Positions 41,673 to 48,506 of a DNA stretch of 48,506 bases are shown piece by piece. The stretch lies in assembly GCA_964368275.1 (NCBI GenBank), contig CAYJAQ010000004.1:1-48506 (forward strand). Direction: 5' to 3'. Position 1 is the first letter of the stretch; the number at the start of each line of letters is the position of its first letter. A program made the translations under genes and the position numbers. Source of the stretch: CAYJAQ01 sp964368275. GTDB lineage: Bacteria; Bacillota_I; Bacilli_A; ML615J-28; CAG-313. Under the pieces are notes generated by a model, which worked only from the letters and a program-made list of their open reading frames with translations, did not search any database and was not told the DNA's origin.

Positions 41673-42942
41673 ACTTGATGAAACGTATTATGTAGAAGTG
41701 CTTCCTAATGGTTTGACGATTTATTTAGCACCTAAGGCTGATTTTCATAAGACATATGCACTGTTTGCGACAAAATATGGTTCAATCGATAATGAGTTTA
41801 TCCCGCGTAATCAAAACAAGTTTGTTCGCCTTCCATATGGTATTGCCCATTTTCTTGAGCATAAAATGTTTGAAACAACTGATGAAGAAGATATTAATCA
41901 ACAGTTTGCCCGTTTTGGAGCTGACACTAATGCCTATACTAGTTATGATCAAACGGTTTATTTGTTTTCGACTACCCAAAATATTGATCAAGCGATAAAC
42001 TTATTACTTGATTTCGTTCAAACTCCAGCCTATACGAAAGCGACGATTGAAGAAGAAAAGGGAATTATTGAACAAGAACTTTTAATGTACATGGACCGGC
42101 CATCAACAGCAATTATAAATGCTAGTCTTGAATCACTTTATCTTCAAAATGATGCACGTATTGATATTGGAGGTACACCTAAATCAATTCATCAAATAAA
42201 AAAGGCTGATTTAGATTTAGCTTATCAGACTTTCTATCATCCTAGTAATATGTGCTTAGTGGTAGTAGGTAAAGTGGATGTAGAACATTTATTAGAAGTA
42301 ATCAAAAAGAATCAATCCTCAAAAGATTATCCACCGGCTGCTAAGATTAGACGACGCTATTATCTTGAGGATAATCAAATAGTTAAGGCAAAGCACGTGA
42401 TTAAGATGGATATTGAAGTACCTAAAGTATCAATAAATCTAAAACTTGATCTCAATGAGCTTGATGCAACTGCTAAAATAAAAGCTGACTTAGCAATTTC
42501 CGCTCTTATGTATCATGAATTTGATCAAACTGCTGACTTTTACCGAGAACTAGAAAACAAGCAATTAGTGAATAACAGTTTTGAATATGAAGTAATTGTT
42601 GAAGATACGTTTGCTTTTATTAGTATAACTTGTGATACTTATGATTATTACTCACTCGCCGAAGAGATAAAAAACCATTTACTATTAATTCCCAAAATTG
42701 TTATTTCGGAAGCTGAGTTCAAGCAGTATTTACGGGTAACTAAAGCTGAATACATCCGTCATTTCAATTCAATTGATTTTTTTGCGGGGATGATAGTCGA
42801 TGCTCATTTTGCTAACATCGATGTATTTGCGGAAAATGCAATAATTGATTCTCTTACATTAGCAGATGTTGAAGACGCCAAATGTCATTTTACCTCTAAT
42901 GCTATTTCAGTTGTTGAAATAGTTCCTAAAAAACATAAGTAA
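41653..42942 (+). CDS. M16-family zinc peptidase, catalytic partner (YmfH type)
   Basis: A 429-residue inverted-zincin peptidase with the metal motif HFLEH (66-70) in GIAHFLEHKMFE and the distal Glu in EEEKGIIEQEL about 76 residues later. PSNMCLVVVGKVD marks the end of the first M16 domain. The second domain lacks strong motifs. It overlaps ymfF by 20 bases, so the two are translated together and probably form the chamber-like heterodimer. A bidirectional terminator follows, facing the germination operon on the other strand. Confidence 0.9.
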   Translation: MKVVKNRLDETYYVEVLPNGLTIYLAPKADFHKTYALFATKYGSIDNEFIPRNQNKFVRLPYGIAHFLEHKMFETTDEEDINQQFARFGADTNAYTSYDQTVYLFSTTQNIDQAINLLLDFVQTPAYTKATIEEEKGIIEQELLMYMDRPSTAIINASLESLYLQNDARIDIGGTPKSIHQIKKADLDLAYQTFYHPSNMCLVVVGKVDVEHLLEVIKKNQSSKDYPPAAKIRRRYYLEDNQIVKAKHVIKMDIEVPKVSINLKLDLNELDATAKIKADLAISALMYHEFDQTADFYRELENKQLVNNSFEYEVIVEDTFAFISITCDTYDYYSLAEEIKNHLLLIPKIVISEAEFKQYLRVTKAEYIRHFNSIDFFAGMIVDAHFANIDVFAENAIIDSLTLADVEDAKCHFTSNAISVVEIVPKKHK

Positions 42943-42953
42943 TATTATACAAT

Positions 42954-42986
42954 CAAAAAGCCAAGAGTGACTCTTGACTTTTTTTG
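42954..42986. terminator. bidirectional intrinsic terminator
   Basis: AAAAAGCCAAGAGT and ACTCTTGACTTTTT pair with one mismatch around G, with A-run and T-run at the two sides. It serves the convergent ymfH and gerC genes. Confidence 0.85.
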
Positions 42987-43016
42987 TAAGCAATTAGAAA
43001 TGGTGTTAATTTTACC

Positions 43017-44075
43017 TTATTTTATATACACAGTAAAATTGTAATCAGTTTTAACATAAAAAGTGGCTAAATCGGCCATTTTTGAACCTTTTATGTCATT
43101 TAAATACATAACGTTGAAAATATCAACATTATCCTCAGCTAATTGCTTACGCATATCTTCTAACTTAGTTTGGACTGAATTTGCTAGCATTTGCTTTATT
43201 TGCTCTTCAGTCAAATGATCAGGATTACTAGTAATGGAAGCTTCCATGTCAATATTAACCACTAAAATATCTTTATCCAGATGTTTTTCAATGTTATATT
43301 CTTTTAGATAAATGGTTGTGTTCTCAATTTTTAGGGGAACTGATTCGAAATTATTAATATAGTTCATACCATCTAGGTTCTTAAAGCTATACATTGATAG
43401 GGCTAAATCGTTCTTTAAGAAACCATAGCCGGATACTTCTAGGGTTATGTAGAATTCTTTTTCTTTTTTAAACACATCTTTATTTACTGAAAGAATAGGA
43501 TACTTGTAAAAACGCTTAGGCAGCAATATGTCATTAGCAAGATCAAAATAAGTGGCAACTTGATGAGTGTGGTTAACTTTTTTGCCTGTAATTATGGTAT
43601 AAAAAGCAGTGATATCTGACATATTTTGAACTTGATATATATCTGCTAGTTTATCAGATGTAACAAATATTTCAAAAGTGGGATAATGATGAGGACTATT
43701 CTTAAATAATTCATAGGCTACAATAACATTGTGGCCGCTAAAGAAGCGTTCTGTGAAAATAACTGTTTTTACGTGATGGAGATCTAAAATAATGTCAGAA
43801 TTGCTGTCAATCTTTTCAATTGCATCAGCTATTGATGGACCGCGACCAATCGCTGTGAAACCTAAGGTCGAAGGCTCAGCTGTTCCAAGAGCAATATGTG
43901 AGAAATTGAGATTATTGATAATGTAGAACGTCACCTCGTATTCTAGCGTATCAATGTCGTAGTCAAGGCCAATACTAGCCACAAAAGTTATTTCATGAAT
44001 TTCAATATAATCATTACAGCCGCTTAATAGAATGCTTAAGATACTGATGAATAAAACTAAGAAGAACTTTCTCAT
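43017..44075 (-). CDS. spore germination protein GerC (Ger(x)C lipoprotein)
   Basis: A 352-residue lipoprotein: signal peptide with lipobox LLSGC (Cys 20), then the family opening in changed form (GCNDYIEIHEITFVASIGLDYD against the usual GCWDxxE). The rest has the Ger(x)C pattern, including VLSKxF-like VIFTERFFSGHNV and DKLADIYQVQNMS. It is the C subunit of a germinant receptor in the spore inner membrane. Its ATG overlaps the gerA stop in TAATG. It is the last gene of a three-gene minus-strand operon. Confidence 0.88.
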   Translation of the reverse strand: MRKFFLVLFISILSILLSGCNDYIEIHEITFVASIGLDYDIDTLEYEVTFYIINNLNFSHIALGTAEPSTLGFTAIGRGPSIADAIEKIDSNSDIILDLHHVKTVIFTERFFSGHNVIVAYELFKNSPHHYPTFEIFVTSDKLADIYQVQNMSDITAFYTIITGKKVNHTHQVATYFDLANDILLPKRFYKYPILSVNKDVFKKEKEFYITLEVSGYGFLKNDLALSMYSFKNLDGMNYINNFESVPLKIENTTIYLKEYNIEKHLDKDILVVNIDMEASITSNPDHLTEEQIKQMLANSVQTKLEDMRKQLAEDNVDIFNVMYLNDIKGSKMADLATFYVKTDYNFTVYIK

Positions 44076-45430
44076 TATTTATCACCACCTATTCGTGGCT
44101 TAAAGAAGCTTTTAATACCTTTTATGGATATTGGTGAAGCAGGGTACAAATATGATAGATCAAAAGAATTGATCGAGCATAGATAGGTTACTACAATCAC
44201 GCTAGACGTGAAGAAGCCGTATAAGCCAAACATATATGATGCAACTAAAATGAATAGACGCATTATTGAAAGGGCAGTAATAAGGTGGGGATTATTGGAA
44301 AAGGCATAACTAGCAAGATAGCATAAAGCTGTAACAAGTAGTACTAAAGCCCCAATTAAGCCACTGTTGACAGCGTTTTGACCAATAAATAATCCACCGA
44401 GGATAACAATTATATTTTGAACATAAGTTGAAGATGAGCGACTACTAGCAAAACGATAAAATTCGAAGAGTAATAGAATAATTATAATCTCTAGAAACAT
44501 CGGTAAGGTTGTTCCTCGTTCGGTTAGTTTTATATTAACTAGGAGTGATAAAGTAAGGGTGTTAGTATGATAGTTAACAATAGCCATGAATAACCCTAAG
44601 ATAAAAATAGAAATAATAAAAAAGATTAACATGAAAATACGCGTAGGAATAGCATAAAAACCAGGAGTTCCTATTTCATCTTTCATGGTTGAAAAGTATG
44701 AAAGATTTACGGGCACAATTAAGGCTGTTGGCGAATTATCGAGGATAACACCAATACGGCCTTGGGAAAGTGAGTGACAAAATGTTTCAGGTGAGCCAGT
44801 GTTTAGAACCGTAGGCATAAAACGACTAACCTGAAAAACACCACTAATAGTGTTAATGGAAATAGCTACATCGGGAGTAATACTATTAATGCGCTCTACG
44901 ACTTCTGCTAAATGCTTATCATGTTCTTTTAGACAGGTAATATAAACAATATTTTTACCTTTCTCACCTATTTCTAATCTTTTTACTATTAAGTCATTAG
45001 TCTTTAACCGTTTTCTTACTAATGCTATATTGATTTTAGCATCTTCAATAAAGCCATCCTGTGAAGCAAAGAGATTTAGAGGGTCTAGTACACTACTAGA
45101 AATACTGCGTAGAGGCTTTTTTTGGAGATTAACTTTGTAAAAATACTTCTCGTCAATCGCAAAAACAATCATTCCATTATAGATACAATTACTAATATGA
45201 TCTGTGCTAGTATCATTCAATACTTCAATTGTACCGGGGTTTTCGGTAGCAAGACTTCGGTAGTTTGATTTATTAATCTTTTCGAAAAAAAACTTATTAA
45301 ATTCCCCAATCTCAGTCATGCTTTCTAAATAAATAAAAATAAATTGGTGCTTTAAATGCTCAAAGGAAATAACATTAGTATCAGCACTATTGGCATAATC
45401 GTCTTTAATTCGTTTTAGAAACAAGCCCAT
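44075..45430 (-). CDS. spore germination protein GerA family
   Basis: A 451-residue A subunit of a germinant receptor. A soluble N-terminal domain of about 240 residues contains the family marks VVERINSITPDV and GRIGVILDNSPTALIVP (usual form GRVxxxxDGSPxxL). Five or so transmembrane helices follow from about 255, with TERGTTLPMFLEIIIILLLFE and IGALVLLVTALCYLASYAF. The protein binds or relays germinants such as amino acids. It is shorter than the B. subtilis GerAA (about 480). The ATG lies inside the end of gerB (26-base overlap) behind AAGGAG, which implies coupling. Confidence 0.9.
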   Translation of the reverse strand: MGLFLKRIKDDYANSADTNVISFEHLKHQFIFIYLESMTEIGEFNKFFFEKINKSNYRSLATENPGTIEVLNDTSTDHISNCIYNGMIVFAIDEKYFYKVNLQKKPLRSISSSVLDPLNLFASQDGFIEDAKINIALVRKRLKTNDLIVKRLEIGEKGKNIVYITCLKEHDKHLAEVVERINSITPDVAISINTISGVFQVSRFMPTVLNTGSPETFCHSLSQGRIGVILDNSPTALIVPVNLSYFSTMKDEIGTPGFYAIPTRIFMLIFFIISIFILGLFMAIVNYHTNTLTLSLLVNIKLTERGTTLPMFLEIIIILLLFEFYRFASSRSSSTYVQNIIVILGGLFIGQNAVNSGLIGALVLLVTALCYLASYAFSNNPHLITALSIMRLFILVASYMFGLYGFFTSSVIVVTYLCSINSFDLSYLYPASPISIKGIKSFFKPRIGGDK

Positions 45431-46457
45431 TTTCGTTCTCCTTTTTAATAAATTGGTAACTTACAATAATTATGTAGATTAAAATAATTGTACAAGCTGC
45501 TACTATAAACAGAGGCTTAATTATTTTTTGATCTTTGATTAAAATAATACAGCCACAAATAGCGAAAAACGCTGTCATAATTGCCATAGTAATACCCATC
45601 TTCTTAGGAAATAATCCTTTACATAAAATTAAGTAAAGGCTACCTTTATATAGGAGTGTTACCATTAATAAGCTAAGTAAAATGATGTCAAAGTGATCAA
45701 TATAGCGTTTACCACCATGCATAAAGTAGCGTTGAATTGATGGTAAAAAGATATTGTCAAAGTACTGATAGTTAAACATTACATAATTATCAACAATTTG
45801 AATAATCACGTGAAAAGCGATAAATAGCACACTATATATTAGAACCTTTCTCGAAAGTGGTTTTTGAAAATTCTCATCACATAAAACATAAATAAAACCA
45901 TCTAGTAAAATCATTAACAAGATTAAAATACTAAAGATGTTACTCGCAACAAATTCCATATTGGGATAGTCAATTGGCAGTAATAAAGAAAAATCATGAC
46001 GCAAAACCGTTTCAATAGTAATAGCAATAGTAGCTATGAAACTAACTGAAAGAATAATACCTGTCTTAATAAGCGTATTATTCGTAAAAAGTGATAACCC
46101 CGCGATTAGTAAACTACTAGCAATGATGAAGACATAAATAGAAGTTTTATCATAAAACCAAGTAGATATAATTACTGAACTATAAAAAATTAGAATTACG
46201 ATAGAAAGAAATGCATAAATAATAAATATCGTACGAAATAATTTGTTGCTTTTAAGTTTTACTTTCTGAGCTTTTGTTAATGGCTTATAAAATAATATTA
46301 AAATAATCGCAATAGGTAAAACAATTAGCGGAATCATCCAAGCTGATTTACCGGTGTTTTGCATAATTAATGAAGTAACACTTATGCCTGCTGTATTGGT
46401 ACTGTATATTGCTATTAAAATAAATAACATTATATTTGAAGATAAACTTTTTCTCAT
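45405..46457 (-). CDS. spore germination permease GerB family
   Basis: A 350-residue membrane protein of the APC-type endospore germination family, with about ten hydrophobic segments. The N-terminal helix pair (IMLFILIAIYSTNTAGISVTSL, then SAWMIPLIVLPIAIILILFY) matches the family's opening, where the ligand site lies. It is the B subunit of the receptor. The preferred start is ATG 46457, with GAGGTG five bases upstream; ATG 46469 lacks a ribosome site. It is the first gene of the operon, an unusual B-A-C order (A-B-C or A-C-B is usual). Confidence 0.87.
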   Translation of the reverse strand: MRKSLSSNIMLFILIAIYSTNTAGISVTSLIMQNTGKSAWMIPLIVLPIAIILILFYKPLTKAQKVKLKSNKLFRTIFIIYAFLSIVILIFYSSVIISTWFYDKTSIYVFIIASSLLIAGLSLFTNNTLIKTGIILSVSFIATIAITIETVLRHDFSLLLPIDYPNMEFVASNIFSILILLMILLDGFIYVLCDENFQKPLSRKVLIYSVLFIAFHVIIQIVDNYVMFNYQYFDNIFLPSIQRYFMHGGKRYIDHFDIILLSLLMVTLLYKGSLYLILCKGLFPKKMGITMAIMTAFFAICGCIILIKDQKIIKPLFIVAACTIILIYIIIVSYQFIKKENENGLVSKTN

Positions 46458-46508
46458 AGCACACCTCATTTTTATTTTATTATTACCTATAATAATGAAA
46501 AAATACTT

Positions 46509-46537
46509 ATTATACCTATATTACTGTTTTTTTGCAA
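46509..46537 (-). promoter_or_regulatory. sigma-A-like promoter before the ger operon
   Basis: On the minus strand TTGCAA (46537-46532), 17 bases, TATAAT (46514-46509). Germination operons are normally driven by forespore sigma-G; a sigma-G-type pair is not clear here, so this sigma-A reading may be fortuitous in AT-rich DNA. Confidence 0.45.
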
Positions 46538-46639
46538 TCTTAGTAAAAGGCAAATCATCTTTTAAAATGCTGCCTAGACAATATGACTATTTTTGATAAT
46601 AATCTGTTGTGAGAATACTGAATATTTAAAATAAGGCTT

Positions 46640-46668
46640 TTGCTTATTTGCTTTACTTTTGGTATAAT
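46640..46668 (+). promoter_or_regulatory. sigma-A-type promoter of the short SSB gene
   Basis: TTGCTT (46640-46645), 17 bases, TATAAT (46663-46668). Confidence 0.7.
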
Positions 46669-46710
46669 GACAATGCAACTCATTAATAGAAAAAGTAGAG
46701 AGGAGGTAAG

Positions 46711-47040
46711 ATGATAAATAATGTTATTATAATTGGTCGATTGACTGAAGATCCCGTGGTAAAAGTTCTCGAAAGTGGAACAAGTGTCTGTACTGTAACA
46801 CTCGCAGTAACGCGTGGATACAAAAATATGGGTGGTGAATATGATACAGATTTTATTAAATGTGTATTATGGGAAGGTATTGCTAATAATACGGCGGAAT
46901 ATTGTAAAAAAGGTTCAGTAGTCGGTATTAAAGGGCGCATCGCATCCCGTGATTCGACAATCTATTTTTCCAAAGAAGAAGACATTAAAAAGACAATCAC
47001 GGTTTTGGAAGTTATCGGCGAACGAATTACGTTCTTCTAG
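46711..47040 (+). CDS. short single-stranded DNA-binding protein
   Basis: A 109-residue OB-fold protein of the SSB family, about the length of B. subtilis SsbB. Family blocks: MINNVIIIGRLTEDPVVKVL, VCTVTLAVTRGYKN, TDFIKCVLWEGIANNTAEYC and KGSVVGIKGRI. It lacks the Gly-rich linker and acidic DDDIPF-type tail of the main replication SSB, so it is probably a second paralog, used for example in competence or repair. AGGAGG precedes the ATG. Own promoter and terminator. Confidence 0.88.
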   Translation: MINNVIIIGRLTEDPVVKVLESGTSVCTVTLAVTRGYKNMGGEYDTDFIKCVLWEGIANNTAEYCKKGSVVGIKGRIASRDSTIYFSKEEDIKKTITVLEVIGERITFF

Positions 47041-47057
47041 ATCAAGTATTTAGAACT

Positions 47058-47080
47058 AAAGCATCTTGTGATGCTTTTTT
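47058..47080 (+). terminator. intrinsic terminator
   Basis: AAAGCATC and GATGCTTT pair around TTGT, followed by TTTT. Confidence 0.85.
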
Positions 47081-47082
47081 CC

Positions 47083-47111
47083 TTGAAAAATAAAAGTCTT
47101 TTTGTTATAAT
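47083..47111 (+). promoter_or_regulatory. sigma-A-type promoter of thyA-dhfr
   Basis: TTGAAA (47083-47088), 17 bases, TATAAT (47106-47111), then AAAAGGAG and ATG 47132. Confidence 0.8.
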
Positions 47112-47131
47112 AGCGTAAAAAGGAGTAGCCC

Positions 47132-48013
47132 ATGAAACAATATCTCGATTTATGTAAAACTGTTCTTGAAAAAGGTACTTACAAGAATGATCGTACCAAT
47201 ACTGGTACCTTATCATATTTTGGCTATCAGATGCGTTTTAATTTAGCTGAAGGTTTTCCACTTTTAACCACAAAACGCGTTCACATGAAATCCATCATTT
47301 ATGAATTATTATGGTTTATAAAAGGTGATACTAATATTCGCTATTTAGTTGAGCATGATGTCCGTATTTGGAATGAATGGCCTTATCAAAAATATCAACA
47401 ATCACCAGCTTATCAAGGTGAAACATTAGAAGAATACGTTGAAAAAATCCGTACTGATAATGATTTTGCTAAGCAATATGGTAATTTAGGTCCTGTCTAT
47501 GGTCGGCAATGGCGAGCTTTTTCGAGTGCTGATGGTGACGCAGTTGACCAACTTCAAAAAGTTATTGATGAAATTAAGATAAATCCCGATTCCCGCCGCC
47601 TTATTGTTAATTCTTGGAATGCTTCATTAATTGACAAGATGGCTTTACCACCTTGCCATATGATGTTTCAATTCTATGTTCAAAATGGTAGATTATCTTG
47701 TATGTTATATCAAAGAAGTGCTGATATATTTTTAGGAGTTCCTTTTAATATTGCTTCCTATGCTTTATTAACAATGATGATTGCTAAAATTTGCCATTTA
47801 GAAGTAGGTGAATTTGTGCATACAATTGGTGACGCCCACATTTATTCAAATCATATGGAGCAAATTGACAAGCAATTGAAACGCACCCCAAAAGCATTAC
47901 CACGGATGATTATTAATGGTAATCAACAAAAAATAGAAGATTTTGAATTCGAAGATTTTGTATTAGAAGATTATAATCCATATAAAGGGATAAAAGGGAC
48001 GGTGGCTGTCTAA
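47132..48013 (+). CDS. thyA: thymidylate synthase
   Basis: A 293-residue ThyA-type enzyme that methylates dUMP with methylene-tetrahydrofolate. Landmarks: NDRTNTGTLSYFG with the phosphate-binding Arg, YGRQWRAF, the catalytic Cys C175 in LPPCHMMFQFYV, QRSADIFLGVPFNIASYALL and HIYSNHMEQ. Its length lies between the E. coli (264) and Lactobacillus (316) forms, owing to an insert near residues 87-110 (QKYQQSPAYQGETLEEYVEK). It overlaps the DHFR start by one base (TAATG), so dihydrofolate made here is recycled by the next enzyme. Confidence 0.97.
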   Translation: MKQYLDLCKTVLEKGTYKNDRTNTGTLSYFGYQMRFNLAEGFPLLTTKRVHMKSIIYELLWFIKGDTNIRYLVEHDVRIWNEWPYQKYQQSPAYQGETLEEYVEKIRTDNDFAKQYGNLGPVYGRQWRAFSSADGDAVDQLQKVIDEIKINPDSRRLIVNSWNASLIDKMALPPCHMMFQFYVQNGRLSCMLYQRSADIFLGVPFNIASYALLTMMIAKICHLEVGEFVHTIGDAHIYSNHMEQIDKQLKRTPKALPRMIINGNQQKIEDFEFEDFVLEDYNPYKGIKGTVAV

Positions 48014-48486
48014 TGTTTTCAATTATTGTAGCAATCGGGCAAAATGGGCTCATAGGTAGTGGTAATGATTTGCCTTGGTATTATCCAGAAGATTTAAAAT
48101 ACTTCAAAAAAACGACTAATGGTAAAACAGTCTTTATGGGTTATAATACTTATTTGTCAATTGTAAATCGTCTGGGACATGCCTTACCTAACCGGAAAAA
48201 CTATGTTTTAACTTATGAAAAGGTCCTAACAGGCGGGGGAATTGTCGTTAATGATTTACCAGTTTTCTTAGCTCAACATGATGAAGAAGAAGTATTTGTC
48301 ATCGGTGGACGAATGATATACGAAATGATGTTACCATATGTTGATAAATTGTACATAACTAGAATTTTAAAAGCGTATTCTGGTGATGTCTTTTTTCCAA
48401 AGTATGATGAAAATGCGTTTGAATTAGTAACAAGTGATTCCCATGATGAATATATTTTTGAAGTATATAAAAGAAAAAAAGGTTGA
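48013..48486 (+). CDS. folA: dihydrofolate reductase
   Basis: A 157-residue DHFR reducing dihydrofolate with NADPH. Marks: SIIVAIGQNGLIGSGNDLPW (Met20-loop region), WYYPEDLKYFKKTTNGKTV with the active-site acidic residue, GYNTYLSI, NRKNYVLT and FVIGGRMIYEMMLPYVDKLYIT. Translationally coupled to thyA (TAATG). The usual GKGNDLPW reads GSGNDLPW, a mild change. A terminator overlaps the 3' end. Confidence 0.95.
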   Translation: MFSIIVAIGQNGLIGSGNDLPWYYPEDLKYFKKTTNGKTVFMGYNTYLSIVNRLGHALPNRKNYVLTYEKVLTGGGIVVNDLPVFLAQHDEEEVFVIGGRMIYEMMLPYVDKLYITRILKAYSGDVFFPKYDENAFELVTSDSHDEYIFEVYKRKKG

Positions 48487-48503
48487 TTTTTCAACCTTTT
48501 TTG
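48474..48503 (+). terminator. intrinsic terminator
   Basis: AAAAAAGGTTGA and TCAACCTTTTTT pair around TTTT, at the end of the DHFR gene (stop inside the stem). Confidence 0.85.
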
Positions 48504-48506
48504 TGT

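Overview
The window is low-GC DNA (roughly one third G+C by eye) using the standard bacterial code: TGA occurs as a stop and tryptophan is TGG. Strong AGGAGG-type ribosome sites, TTGNNN-N17-TATAAT promoters and Bacillota families (SepF-YggT-IleS cluster, KtrAB, AsnA, YmfF/YmfH peptidases, a gerA-type germinant receptor) point to a spore-forming member of the Bacillota, Bacilli in the broad sense, near Erysipelotrichia or the Mollicutes-related uncultured lineages. The exact taxon cannot be fixed from the sequence alone.

Layout. 1-3500 is accessory DNA: an ISL3-type transposase running off the left edge, two arrays of short direct repeats (three copies at exactly 33-bp spacing, and five copies near 3.3 kb), a membrane-anchored J-domain protein and gene debris. 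3.5-6.5 kb holds a hotdog thioesterase, a DUF1284 gene split by a -1 frameshift lying exactly on an A AAA AAG heptamer, a DUF2087 gene, a divergent ZIP metal transporter and a lectin-fold protein. 6.5-11.6 kb is a signalling and surface-polymer block: OmpR-type regulator, histidine kinase, VTC-domain protein, DUF4956 membrane protein and a Cthe_2159-type beta-helical lipoprotein.

11.7-17.5 kb is the most unusual part: a tightly packed operon with an adenylating ligase fused to a carrier domain, two PlsC-type acyltransferases, a second ligase with degraded catalytic motifs, a free acyl carrier protein and its own Sfp-type phosphopantetheinyl transferase. It looks like a self-contained acyl activation and transfer pathway, split like E. 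coli Aas but with dedicated carriers; the product is unknown. After it come free-methionine-sulfoxide reductase and a GH9 glycosidase without a signal peptide.

20.5-33.6 kb: a GNAT protein, a DUF3592-like membrane protein, an agmatinase followed by a tandemly duplicated SpeD-fold protein (possibly an arginine decarboxylase rather than AdoMet decarboxylase), KtrB-KtrA potassium uptake, AsnA, an InlB-repeat/transglutaminase protein, a GPH transporter with an extra DUF4234-like tail, a cyclophilin lipoprotein, a FNT channel and an iron-dependent alcohol dehydrogenase. A tRNA-Arg(CCG) lies on the minus strand.

34-48.5 kb is conserved housekeeping: YggS, SepF, YggT, IleS, an unrecognised protein, DeoC, DeoD and the YmfF/YmfH peptidase pair; then, on the minus strand, a gerB-gerA-gerC operon; then a short SSB, ThyA and DHFR.
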